From Glaciecola sp965660625 (GTDB lineage: Bacteria > Pseudomonadota > Gammaproteobacteria > Enterobacterales > Alteromonadaceae), in contig CBFIAR010000001.1 in NCBI GenBank assembly GCA_965660625.1, positions 186,001-250,000 of the forward strand: a DNA stretch of 64,000 nt. The letters are read 5' to 3'. A program made the position numbers and the translations under genes. Below are positions 36,824 through 45,899 of the stretch, piece after piece. Each line of letters begins with the position of its first letter. The stretch's first letter is position 1. The notes below the pieces were generated by a model. The model did not search any database. It was not told where the DNA came from and was given only the letters and a program-made list of their open reading frames with translations.

Positions 36824-37588
36824 CTATTGAAACCGCTGCAAGTCTTCAGGCGTATCCACGCCGTGCGGTGGTGCGTGTTTTGCTACATCAACGTGAATGA
36901 CGTGTCCATGCCAGAGTACTCTTAATTGTTCTAAAGACTCGGTTCGCTCTAGCTGCGTGGCAGACATGTTTTCGTACTGCTTAACAAACCCCGCTCTGTA
37001 TCCATAAATACCGATGTGACGCAAATACACTGAGCTTAAATCATGCATACAAATGTTATCGACTGACTTATTGCTAAACTCGTCACGATCGAATGGCATG
37101 GCTGCTCGAGAAAAATACATCGCATGTTTATGACTATTTGTGACAACCTTAACAACATTTGGGTTGAAAATATCCTCAATATCGCTAATTGGATAGCCTA
37201 AGGTTGCCATCGGTATCTGTGAATTATCGTGCAGGTTCTGCGCAACTTGTTGAATATTGATTGCAGGAATGAAAGGCTCATCGCCTTGAACGTTCACAAC
37301 GATAGTGTCATCAGGATATGCTAGCGTTGCTAACACTTCAGCTATCCTAGTCGTGCCCGATTCATGGTCGTCACGAGTCATACAAACGTCGGCACCGAAT
37401 TCATTGACAACTTTGGCAATGCGTTCGTCATCGGTAGCAACGATCACTTTTTGCGCGCCAGCTTCGCTTGCGCGTTCAACAACATGCTGGATCATCGGCT
37501 TACCTTTGATCAAAGCCAATGGCTTCCCCGGAAAACGGGTTGAACCGTATCTCGCAGGAATAACGACGATAAATTTCAAACTAGTCAC
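36824..37588 (-). CDS. kdsB: CMP-Kdo synthetase (3-deoxy-manno-octulosonate cytidylyltransferase)
   Basis: Activates Kdo with CTP for the lipopolysaccharide core. The 254-residue protein has the signature VVIPARYGSTRFPGKPLALI and the conserved NVQGDEPFI. The start codon is GTG at 37588, two bases after the stop of the ycaR-like gene, with GGGC upstream. It is the last gene of the msbA-lpxK-ycaR-kdsB group, an order shared with E. coli. Confidence 0.95.
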   Translation of the reverse strand: MTSLKFIVVIPARYGSTRFPGKPLALIKGKPMIQHVVERASEAGAQKVIVATDDERIAKVVNEFGADVCMTRDDHESGTTRIAEVLATLAYPDDTIVVNVQGDEPFIPAINIQQVAQNLHDNSQIPMATLGYPISDIEDIFNPNVVKVVTNSHKHAMYFSRAAMPFDRDEFSNKSVDNICMHDLSSVYLRHIGIYGYRAGFVKQYENMSATQLERTESLEQLRVLWHGHVIHVDVAKHAPPHGVDTPEDLQRFQ

Positions 37589-37590
37589 CT

Positions 37591-37797
37591 TTAGCTGCCC
37601 TTAGCTTTTAATGCTTCCAACTCTTCTAACGATAACACTCTTGCTTCTGTATCAAGCAACACAGGTATATTGTCCTTTATTGGATAAGCCAAGCGATCAA
37701 AGCGGCAAATGAGTTCCTTTTGTTCAATAGAGAGCAACAACTTGCCTTTGCAAACTGGGCAAGCCAATATGTCGAGTAACTGCTTATCAAAAGCCAT
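37591..37797 (-). CDS. ycaR: Trm112/YcaR family small zinc-ribbon-like protein
   Basis: A 68-residue protein with the family start LLDILACPVCKGKLLL and the ...CRFDRLAYPIKDNIPVLL core. Only three Cys are visible (two in CPVC, one in CRFD), as in many bacterial members. The function is not settled. Eukaryotic Trm112 activates methyltransferases, and the bacterial gene is almost always next to kdsB or lpxK. Confidence 0.92.
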   Translation of the reverse strand: MAFDKQLLDILACPVCKGKLLLSIEQKELICRFDRLAYPIKDNIPVLLDTEARVLSLEELEALKAKGS

Positions 37798-37895
37798 GAA
37801 TATCCTTAATTTTTATGATTAGAATCTTACGCGTTATTTTCCGCTCACAAGGCACGTGATTGGTAGTTCGTCATCAGCAATTACATGATGTTTGC

Positions 37896-38876
37896 TTAGC
37901 GCTGGTACATTTTCAACTTGTTATCTAGCAACGAGTACAAATTTTCCGATATATTACCACTCACTTGTAAATACCAGCAATTATCATGCGCCAATGATTT
38001 GCATTTTACTGCGTCTTTTTCTGTCATCAGTACCATCCCTTTTGGGATATCTGCTAATTTATAGGCATAATGATCAGGAAATCCAATAGTTTTATCGCAC
38101 GTAATTCCCATATTGCTCAAGGTCGCGAAAAAGCGTTTGGGGTCGCCGATACCAGCTATAGCCGTCGCTTTTTGAATCATTAACGAAGATTGACATTCAC
38201 CGCTCTTAACGTTGATCCATTGAGTTGGTTCCAGCGTCATCAAGGCTGTCTTGTCTAGCGAAATTGAAATATCAGTGTGCGGTTGGCCATTAAACACGAC
38301 GGCATCGACTGTGTTAAGTCTAGTCACTGATTCTCTTAGTGGTCCCATTGGCATTAGAAAGCCATTTCCAACGCCCCTTCCATCCATCACAACGATTTCA
38401 AAATTTCTTTGTAACGCATAGTGTTGTAGACCGTCATCACAAATAATCACATCACAGCCATGCTCTTCATACAAACAATTTGCACCGCGCACGCGTTTCG
38501 GATCAATCACAATAGGACAATGCAGTCGATGCTGCATCAGCTTCGGCTCATCCCCTACAAGACTTGGACTATCTAGGTCTTGTACCAAATGTGGAAAATG
38601 CGTTTGCGACCCGCCGTAACCACGTGACAGCACGCCACAGCGCAAGCCCTGATTGGCGAGATGTTCGCATATTGCAATGACAGTCGGTGTTTTACCATTA
38701 CCACCAACAGAAATATTACCTACAACAATCACGAACGACTTGGGTTTAGATGATGCAAATACACCAACTTTGTAGAAAATTTTGCGTAGATTGCTTAAAC
38801 AAAAAAATACGAGTGTGAGTGGCAATAATAACCATAGCCATTTTTTATCTCCGTACCACGCTTTTTGCAGAGCCAT
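37896..38876 (-). CDS. lpxK: Tetraacyldisaccharide 4'-kinase
   Basis: Phosphorylates the 4' position of the lipid A disaccharide at the inner membrane. A single N-terminal membrane segment (WLWLLLPLTLVFFCL) is followed by the modified Walker A loop VGNISVGGNGKTPTV and the conserved SRGYGG and IICDDGLQHY motifs. The 326-residue length is normal. ATG lies two bases after the msbA stop. Confidence 0.96.
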   Translation of the reverse strand: MALQKAWYGDKKWLWLLLPLTLVFFCLSNLRKIFYKVGVFASSKPKSFVIVVGNISVGGNGKTPTVIAICEHLANQGLRCGVLSRGYGGSQTHFPHLVQDLDSPSLVGDEPKLMQHRLHCPIVIDPKRVRGANCLYEEHGCDVIICDDGLQHYALQRNFEIVVMDGRGVGNGFLMPMGPLRESVTRLNTVDAVVFNGQPHTDISISLDKTALMTLEPTQWINVKSGECQSSLMIQKATAIAGIGDPKRFFATLSNMGITCDKTIGFPDHYAYKLADIPKGMVLMTEKDAVKCKSLAHDNCWYLQVSGNISENLYSLLDNKLKMYQR

Positions 38877-38878
38877 TG

Positions 38879-40627
38879 CTAAGCCTGGGAAAATTGCATT
38901 TTATGCAATTGCGCATACATACCGTCTTTAGCAATCAATTCAGTATGAGTGCCGCGTTCGACAACTTCGCCCTGCTCAATTACAAGAATAAGATCTGCGC
39001 TTTCGATGGTCGACAAGCGATGTGCAATAACAATATTAGTGCGGCTTTTTTGCAATTCTTCCAGTGCCTGCTGAATTAATTTTTCAGACTCAGTATCAAG
39101 CGCAGAAGTTGCCTCATCGAGAATAAGAATAGGTGAATCTGCTAAGATTGCTCTAGCGATAGCAATGCGCTGACGTTGCCCACCCGAGAGAGTCACGCCA
39201 TTTTCGCCAATGATAGTATCAAATCCGTTTTCTTGCTGACTAACAAACTCAGACACATGTGCGGCTTTAGCTGCCTGCATTATCTGCTCCCTAGTAACTT
39301 TATCAACGCATCCATAAGCAATGTTGTTTGCAATTGTATCGTTAAATAAGGTCACCTGTTGTGACACCAATGCAAATTGCTTTCTCAATGACCTCAAAGT
39401 GACATCATTAAGTGCGATACCGTCAAGCAATATCTCACCTGACTGCGGTCGATAAAAACGAGTCAGCAGGCTCGACAATGTCGATTTACCGCTACCTGAA
39501 CGTCCCACTAACGCTATAGTCTGTCCTGCATTGATATCGAAATTCACATTGCACAATGCGGGCATTTTTTTGCTTGGATAAGTAAACGTCACGTCTTTAA
39601 ACCTGAGGTTGCCTTGCGCACGTTTTATCTCTTTCTTGCCCGTATCCATTTCTATCTCTTGATCTAACAAATCGAAAATGCTGGCACAAGCAGCCATACC
39701 TTTTTGAAATTCATTGTTGACTGTCGTAATTTGCTTTAATGGCTTTAGTAAAGCCATCATGGAAATTAACACGGCAATAAACACTCCAGGAGTTAACGCG
39801 CTCAACATGGTAGGTGTACTTGCAAGGTATAAAACAAAAGCTAAGGCAATAGATGCAATGACTTGAATAGTAGAAACACTGAGTATCTGTGTTGTTGCCA
39901 ATTTCATGGTTTGCTGACGATTGTTATTGTTTGTCTGCTGGAATTTTTCTGACTCTAGCTGTTGGCCACCAAACATCAATACCACTTTATGGCCTTTAAC
40001 TACCTGTTCAACGCTGGTTGTTAATGAACCCATTGCTTTTTGTATGGCTTTACTGATTTTTCTGAACCTTTTACTGACGATATTGACGATCACCCCGACA
40101 ATTGGACCGATTAGTAGAAAAATAACGGACAGCTGCCACGACTGATAGAACATCACGAAAAGCAAGCCGATAACAAACGCGCCCTCACGAATAAGTATTA
40201 GGAATGCCTTGCCTGCAGCATTGGCGACTTGTTCGGTATCAAAAGTGACTTTCGATATGAGCGTACCAGCCGATTGGTGATCATGAAATTCTACCGGTAA
40301 ATGAATGTACTTATCGAATAGTTGTTGACGCATTTTCATCACAACTTGTGAGCTGATCCAACTTAGCGTGTAACTCCCCATAAAATTGAACAAACCACGA
40401 ATAATGAAAAGCGGAACGATAGCAAAAGCAGCAATCCTAAGAAAATCTGAATTAGTGTCCTTCAGGCCCACGTCGATCATGGGCTGCAGCTGTGAAATGA
40501 CGAAAGCGTCGATGCCTGCGTAGCCGAGCATGCCTAGTATTGCAATTGAAAAAGGGAGTTTAAAGGGCGACAAATAAGTCAGGAATCGTTTGATAACCCT
40601 AGGCTCAATTTCAGTAGTGGCAGTCAT
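38879..40627 (-). CDS. msbA: Lipid A export ATP-binding/permease protein MsbA
   Basis: Flips core-lipid A across the inner membrane. The protein has 582 residues: six membrane helices (about 20-310), then the ABC domain with Walker A GRSGSGKST, Q-loop, signature LSGGQRQRIAIARA and Walker B ILILDEATSALD. It heads the lpxK-ycaR-kdsB group. comEC lies upstream in the same direction, 168 bp away across a short tandem repeat. Confidence 0.97.
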   Translation of the reverse strand: MTATTEIEPRVIKRFLTYLSPFKLPFSIAILGMLGYAGIDAFVISQLQPMIDVGLKDTNSDFLRIAAFAIVPLFIIRGLFNFMGSYTLSWISSQVVMKMRQQLFDKYIHLPVEFHDHQSAGTLISKVTFDTEQVANAAGKAFLILIREGAFVIGLLFVMFYQSWQLSVIFLLIGPIVGVIVNIVSKRFRKISKAIQKAMGSLTTSVEQVVKGHKVVLMFGGQQLESEKFQQTNNNNRQQTMKLATTQILSVSTIQVIASIALAFVLYLASTPTMLSALTPGVFIAVLISMMALLKPLKQITTVNNEFQKGMAACASIFDLLDQEIEMDTGKKEIKRAQGNLRFKDVTFTYPSKKMPALCNVNFDINAGQTIALVGRSGSGKSTLSSLLTRFYRPQSGEILLDGIALNDVTLRSLRKQFALVSQQVTLFNDTIANNIAYGCVDKVTREQIMQAAKAAHVSEFVSQQENGFDTIIGENGVTLSGGQRQRIAIARAILADSPILILDEATSALDTESEKLIQQALEELQKSRTNIVIAHRLSTIESADLILVIEQGEVVERGTHTELIAKDGMYAQLHKMQFSQA

Positions 40628-40720
40628 TCTTATCCTTTATCATAGTTACTGGTCTATCTAGCATTTTCAGAAGTTTCATTGCTTTAGGGGAGGTATTCTA
40701 ACGTAAGCCCTCAATTTCAC

Positions 40721-40792
40721 AAAGCTTTGTTGCTAAAGGCTTTGTTGCTAAAGGCTTTGTTGGTTTCGGACTTTATTGATTAAAGGCTTTGT
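40721..40792. repeat. Short tandem repeat (15-bp unit) at the end of comEC
   Basis: The unit AAAGGCTTTGTTGCT occurs as a 14-base variant (40721-40734), exactly (40735-40749) and with one change (40750-40764), and its first 11 bases recur at 40782-40792. It lies between the comEC stop and the msbA start. It probably arose by slippage. It is too short and too tightly packed to be a CRISPR. Confidence 0.75.
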
Positions 40793-40795
40793 CCG

Positions 40796-43270
40796 CTATT
40801 CGTTTTGCGAGCGTTGGATTCGCATATACCAAGGAGTAAACCAGCGTTGGCGGTAGGCATGTGCTTTTACCTTACCATTTGAAAATTCGAAAACAACTTC
40901 GCCGTCAAACGCGGTGTTGAAGACCTTAGCATTTACCTTTTTAAAATTAGCGGTGACACTGGGATGGGGAAATTGCCAACGATTAAAATATTTACTACTT
41001 ATTACCACATATTTGGGCGATACAGCGTTAACAAAAGGGAGTGTAGATGATGTCTTGCTGCCGTGATGAGAAGCCACCAAGACATCCGCTTGCAAGGTAC
41101 CGAGGTCTGCATATTTATTTAAAATCAGGCGCTCTGCTGCTGCTTCAATGTCCCCAGTTAACAGCAAACTCAAATTTTTACCGCTAATTTTAATTACACA
41201 GGAATGATTATTTTCTTCTCCTGAAACGGTTTTATCTGGCCATAACATCTGTAAGCTCAGCTCCCCCCAGGTAAAACTGTCGTTGCTAGTGCAACCGCCC
41301 GCAGGCGTTAACCATTGAGTCACGTTATAGCGCGAGAAAACGAAGGCATTTCCGCCCGCATGATCATTATCCATATGACTATTGATCAAATAATCAATGC
41401 TCGGAACTGGGGGCTTGGTCTGCGACTCACTTGGTATAAAGTGAGCTTCAGCCTCGAAATACGGTGCGATAACGGACTGAGCTAAGTTACCGCCCGATAT
41501 AAACGATTGACCAGTGTCGTATAAAAGGAAACGATTATGTTGGCGGACAAGTACACTCAGCCCTTGCCCAATGTCAAAAACGCGCACCGACCAACCTTCT
41601 CCAACCGCATTGTGCGCCATACTTTGCGTGATGATAGCAACGCACAGAGCAGTTATCATTTTCTTTCGATGTGGCCAAAACGGCAAAAACATCAATAAAA
41701 GAACAATAAATGTCATGAACCAAGCTATTGACGGTATTTGGTGTACTTCCATGCTCGCATTAGGCACGGTATTTAATATCCGCATAAATGCAATAAGCTG
41801 TTCAAAACAATAATCCAGTGACAGCAGTAAAGCCTTCATGAATGCGTCAATACCCAGCAGCACCATCACTATGAGTCCTAAGCACAAAGGCACAAGCAGC
41901 ATACTCACAACAGGCATAACGATTAAGTTGACGAGTGCAGACACAGTCGAAATCATACCAAAATTGAATGCAACTAATGGCAGCATCATTAAGGACAAAA
42001 ATAGCTGCAGAAAAATTGCTTGTTTAGCCCCCTCCCACAAAGAATTATCATATCGAGGAAAACGCCACATAAAAAATAAAATGGCGAAAATCGCGCCAAA
42101 ACTAAACCAGAAACTTATTCCTAAAATAGAGAGGGGAAATAGCAAGAAGAAATTTATCAGCAAACAAATAATAACGGCGATAGGTCGCCAATAAAGTTGA
42201 TAAAACATCAAATAGGCAATAAAAAGGATTGCGATCGCTGAGCGAATAACCGGGATCTGAAAGCCACTTAAAAAGGCATAGAAGAAACAGAAAGGGATAC
42301 TCACTATAATTGCCCATGGCGCAATGTTTGGCTGATAATCCAAACCCAAGATTTTGATAACGAAAAACAAGCATGCTTTTGTCAAATTAAAAAATAACAA
42401 ACTCACAATGCCAAGGTGTAAGCCAGAGATTGCAAACAAGTGCGCTGTCCCGCTAGTTTGCAGTAACTTCCAATCCTCGTCAGTGAATAAACTGCGCTCC
42501 CCCAATCCTAATGCTAAAATCCATCTAGTATTTTTTAGATTGTATTTGTTTGCATCAAGCAATAAACGGTTAACTATGTTTTGTCGTATTGAACGATGAG
42601 ACATCAAAATAGCGTTGGTAGGACTTGCCTTTACGCTACCAACCGCAACAACGTTTTGACTGGCTAACCATTTTTGGCGATTAAAACCAAACTCATTTGC
42701 TAAGGCATGCGGCTTTTTCATATTAACCACTAACCTGACTTTGTCGCCCTGTTCAAATAGAATGCTTGGTTGAAACCAAGAGAGTTTAACCCGTGGTGAG
42801 TGATACAGCGTCGTTTTGCCTATTTTACTCAGCTTGAGCATTAAGGTTTTGTGCTCAAATTGCCTATGCTCTGATTTAAAGTACTCTTGAGCGTTTGCTA
42901 ACAAAGCGCCATGGATTGAATTACCTAGAGAATTACTTTTAAGCACGCTACTGTTAGAGAAATGATGCTGTTGTACTTTTGTTATCGGGAGTTGAAGTGA
43001 CTGAACAGTAGCTTCTATAATGACATTTTCATTAAAATATCGATTTGGTAGTTGCCAAGACGAATACCAATGTCCTACACTGCCCGCCCAGAGGAAACCA
43101 AGTATTGCTCCAAATATCCAGGTTTTGATTTGAAAGCGCACGCGAAACGCTGCAATAATGGTCATTAAAACAACCGTTGCCATAATCTGAATTGAAGGTA
43201 GCGCAGGCCAAAAAAGACTACTTAGGAATACAATAATGAATGCAAACATTGCGCTATGTAGCTTACTCAA
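40796..43270 (-). CDS. comEC: DNA uptake channel protein ComEC/Rec2
   Basis: Inner-membrane channel that brings single-stranded DNA into the cytoplasm during natural transformation. The protein has 824 residues: N-terminal membrane helices, a DUF4131-type domain, the competence domain (LFAISGLHLGIVSLLF near residue 280) and a C-terminal metallo-beta-lactamase-like domain (SHMDNDHAGG, LLTGDIEAAAE, ASHHGSKTSS). The start is TTG 43270 with AAGGAAG 6 bases upstream. It precedes msbA, as ycaI does in E. coli. Competence in this organism also needs pilus genes that are not in this window. Confidence 0.94.
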   Translation of the reverse strand: MSKLHSAMFAFIIVFLSSLFWPALPSIQIMATVVLMTIIAAFRVRFQIKTWIFGAILGFLWAGSVGHWYSSWQLPNRYFNENVIIEATVQSLQLPITKVQQHHFSNSSVLKSNSLGNSIHGALLANAQEYFKSEHRQFEHKTLMLKLSKIGKTTLYHSPRVKLSWFQPSILFEQGDKVRLVVNMKKPHALANEFGFNRQKWLASQNVVAVGSVKASPTNAILMSHRSIRQNIVNRLLLDANKYNLKNTRWILALGLGERSLFTDEDWKLLQTSGTAHLFAISGLHLGIVSLLFFNLTKACLFFVIKILGLDYQPNIAPWAIIVSIPFCFFYAFLSGFQIPVIRSAIAILFIAYLMFYQLYWRPIAVIICLLINFFLLFPLSILGISFWFSFGAIFAILFFMWRFPRYDNSLWEGAKQAIFLQLFLSLMMLPLVAFNFGMISTVSALVNLIVMPVVSMLLVPLCLGLIVMVLLGIDAFMKALLLSLDYCFEQLIAFMRILNTVPNASMEVHQIPSIAWFMTFIVLLLMFLPFWPHRKKMITALCVAIITQSMAHNAVGEGWSVRVFDIGQGLSVLVRQHNRFLLYDTGQSFISGGNLAQSVIAPYFEAEAHFIPSESQTKPPVPSIDYLINSHMDNDHAGGNAFVFSRYNVTQWLTPAGGCTSNDSFTWGELSLQMLWPDKTVSGEENNHSCVIKISGKNLSLLLTGDIEAAAERLILNKYADLGTLQADVLVASHHGSKTSSTLPFVNAVSPKYVVISSKYFNRWQFPHPSVTANFKKVNAKVFNTAFDGEVVFEFSNGKVKAHAYRQRWFTPWYMRIQRSQNE

Positions 43271-43296
43271 CTTGTCTTCCTTAAGAGATTAGATAA

Positions 43297-43812
43297 ATGC
43301 CAAAGAAATTTATAAGACGCTATTTACCTGACCATATAAAGGTGAAAGAAAATAAATATCTACGCATCTTTGGTACCCTTCTGCATGATCCAAATTTGTG
43401 GCATTTGAACCGCCGCTCCGCTAGCGGTGCTTTTGGTATTGGGCTATTCTTCGCTTTCTGGCCAGTTCCGTTCCAAATGATATTTTCATCTGCTGCAGCT
43501 ATCATCTTCAGAGTGAATTTACCTCTATCAATCGCCACTGTCTGGTTGACAAATCCATTGACTATGCCGCCTATATTCTACGGGGCTTATTTGGTGGGGA
43601 GTACTGTACTTGGGACTGAAGTTGAACACTTTGCTTTTGAGTTAAGCTGGACATGGTTAGCTGAAAGCCTATCCACCATTGGACCAGCCTTTATTTTAGG
43701 TTGCGGGATCTGTTCTGTATTGTTTGGTATTTTGGGGTATTTTAGTTTGGATTGGGTATGGAGAATATCGGTGATGCGGGCTTGGAAGGCTCGTAACCCG
43801 GATAAAAAATAG
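43297..43812 (+). CDS. DUF2062 family membrane protein
   Basis: A 171-residue protein with the family core LHRRSASGAFGIGLFFAFWPVPFQMIFSSAAA (here starting WHLNRRS) and three hydrophobic segments. The family's function is not established. The gene is divergent from comEC with only 26 bp between the starts, so the promoters of each must reach into the other gene. Confidence 0.8.
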   Translation: MPKKFIRRYLPDHIKVKENKYLRIFGTLLHDPNLWHLNRRSASGAFGIGLFFAFWPVPFQMIFSSAAAIIFRVNLPLSIATVWLTNPLTMPPIFYGAYLVGSTVLGTEVEHFAFELSWTWLAESLSTIGPAFILGCGICSVLFGILGYFSLDWVWRISVMRAWKARNPDKK

Positions 43813-43825
43813 ATAATAAAGAGAA

Positions 43826-43855
43826 AAAATCAAGTGTTTGCTATTTCAAACACCT
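43826..43855 (-). terminator. Probable terminator of ligA
   Basis: On the minus strand GTGTTTG and CAAACAC pair around a 6-nt loop and are followed by TTGATTTTTT. It sits 11 bp after the ligA stop, between two convergent genes. Confidence 0.55.
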
Positions 43856-43865
43856 GACTGCAATA

Positions 43866-45893
43866 TTAATATTGCTCGAAAAAAGCCACCATCTGAGCTT
43901 CATCCCAAACTTCTATATTCAACGATTCAGCCTTACTTAACTTTGATCCCGCTTTTTCGCCTGCAATTAGCAGATCAGTTTTAGCCGATACACTGCCCGA
44001 CACTTTTGCGCCCAGTTCCTGTAGCTTCGCCTTAGCCTCGCTTCGACCCATTTGCGATAAAGTGCCAGTTAGCACAATCGTTTTTCCAGCAAAAGGCTGT
44101 TCATCTAGTGACGCTTGCTGTATTTCGGGCCAATGAATTCCTAGCTCAATCAAATCATTTATAATATCTATGTTCAGTGGCTCACGCATAAAGTGAAAAA
44201 CATGCTGCGCTACAATCGCACCAACGTCTTGCACTTCTACCAATGATTCTATGTCTGCTTGTATAATTCGATCTAGTGTCAAATAGTGCAACGCTAGGTT
44301 GCGTGCCGTTGACTCACCAACTTCTCTTATTCCCAGAGCATAGAGAAACTTTGGCAACGTTGTTTCTCGTGATTTTTCAATTGCGTTGAGAAGATTAACA
44401 GCGGATTTATCCCCCATTCTCTCTACTGAGAGTAATTTAGGCATATTTAATCTAAATAAATCGGCAGGATTTTTAATAATATTTGCGTCTACGAGCTGCT
44501 CAACGATTTTGTCTCCTAAACCATCAATGTCGAGTGCTTTGCGCGAAGCAAAATGCTTGATAGCTTCTTTGCGCTGGGCCGCACAGACCAAGCCGCCAGT
44601 GCATCTCGCCACAGCCTCTGATTCGGTTCTCTCTACATGCGAATGACAAACAGGGCAATGCGTCGGAAAAACGATATCACGAACATCGTCTGTGCGTTTT
44701 TCTAAAACAACGGACACAACCTGTGGGATCACATCTCCTGCGCGTCGAATTACGACTTTGTCACCTATTTTAACGCCCAAACGAGCAATTTCGTCTTGAT
44801 TGTGCAGCGTCGCATTCGATACTGTCACGCCACCGACAAAAACTGGTTCTAGCCTTGCTACAGGGGTAATCGCGCCTGTGCGGCCAACTTGAAACTCAAC
44901 GTCGAGTAAGGTGGTCATTTCCTCTTGGGCCGGAAATTTTTGCGCAATGGCCCAGCGCGGCGCCTTTGAAACAAAACCGAGTCGCTGCTGTAAGTTAATA
45001 TCATTGACTTTAAACACAACACCATCAATGTCATAAGATAGCGAATTGCGCATTTGACCAATTTTCGTGAAATATGCAATGCACTCTTCGGCACCATTTG
45101 CAACAGCGGACTCTTTGCATAAAGGAATGCCCCATTCGCCCAGCGCAGCTAGGCGTTCAGTGTGCAGCGGCAGTTCTGTCAGGCTCTCGCCCTCAATAAC
45201 ACCCATACTATAGGCATAAAAGAGTAGCGGTCGCTTCGCCGTGATCCGCGAATCAAGTTGGCGCAAGCTCCCCGCCGCCGCATTTCTTGGGTTAGCGAAT
45301 AGTTTATTTCCGACTTTTTTTTGTCTCTCATTGAGTTTTTCAAAACCCGCTTTTGGCATAAACACTTCGCCTCGGACTTCGACTTTACTCGGTACGTTCC
45401 CCCCACGCAGTTTAATAGGCACATTAGCAATGGTTTTGACATTCTTTGTAATATCTTCGCCAACTTGCCCATCACCTCTCGTTGCCGCTCTGGTGAGTAT
45501 GCCGTTAATATAGAGAATAGAGACAGCTAGGCCATCGAGTTTGGGTTCACAGCTAAACTGTATGTCAGAAGATGAAAGTAACCTGTCTTGAAGTCGTTTT
45601 TCAAATGCAGTCAAATCAGATACTTCAAAGCCGTTGTCGAGCGACAGCATCGGAACTTCATGCGCAACTGTATCAAATTTAGATAATGGCGCTCCGCCCA
45701 CTTTTTGACTCGGAGAATCGGCACTGATTAACTCTGGGTGTTGCTTTTCGAGAGTAATAAGCTCCCGCATTAATCGGTCATATTCTGCATCAGGGATACT
45801 CGGTGCATCCATAACGTAGTACTGGTAATTGTGTTCTTCTAGCTGCGATTTAAGCGCATCCATGTGCGCTTTCACTTCATTTAATTCAGTCAT
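43866..45893 (-). CDS. ligA: NAD-dependent DNA ligase
   Basis: Joins Okazaki fragments and repair nicks. The 675-residue protein has all domains in order: Ia domain, adenylation domain with the lysine in CEPKLDGLAVSILY, OB fold, four-cysteine zinc finger (CPVCHSHVERTESEAVARCTGG then C), HhH repeats and a C-terminal BRCT domain (FAGKTIVLTGTLSQMGRSEAK). It lies 6 bp after zipA, the conserved order. Confidence 0.97.
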   Translation of the reverse strand: MTELNEVKAHMDALKSQLEEHNYQYYVMDAPSIPDAEYDRLMRELITLEKQHPELISADSPSQKVGGAPLSKFDTVAHEVPMLSLDNGFEVSDLTAFEKRLQDRLLSSSDIQFSCEPKLDGLAVSILYINGILTRAATRGDGQVGEDITKNVKTIANVPIKLRGGNVPSKVEVRGEVFMPKAGFEKLNERQKKVGNKLFANPRNAAAGSLRQLDSRITAKRPLLFYAYSMGVIEGESLTELPLHTERLAALGEWGIPLCKESAVANGAEECIAYFTKIGQMRNSLSYDIDGVVFKVNDINLQQRLGFVSKAPRWAIAQKFPAQEEMTTLLDVEFQVGRTGAITPVARLEPVFVGGVTVSNATLHNQDEIARLGVKIGDKVVIRRAGDVIPQVVSVVLEKRTDDVRDIVFPTHCPVCHSHVERTESEAVARCTGGLVCAAQRKEAIKHFASRKALDIDGLGDKIVEQLVDANIIKNPADLFRLNMPKLLSVERMGDKSAVNLLNAIEKSRETTLPKFLYALGIREVGESTARNLALHYLTLDRIIQADIESLVEVQDVGAIVAQHVFHFMREPLNIDIINDLIELGIHWPEIQQASLDEQPFAGKTIVLTGTLSQMGRSEAKAKLQELGAKVSGSVSAKTDLLIAGEKAGSKLSKAESLNIEVWDEAQMVAFFEQY

Positions 45894-45899
45894 TTTTTA

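Noticed and set aside
40721..40792. CRISPR-like repetition
   Set aside because: The units are contiguous 15-mers without spacers, there are no cas genes, and the pattern is tandem slippage.
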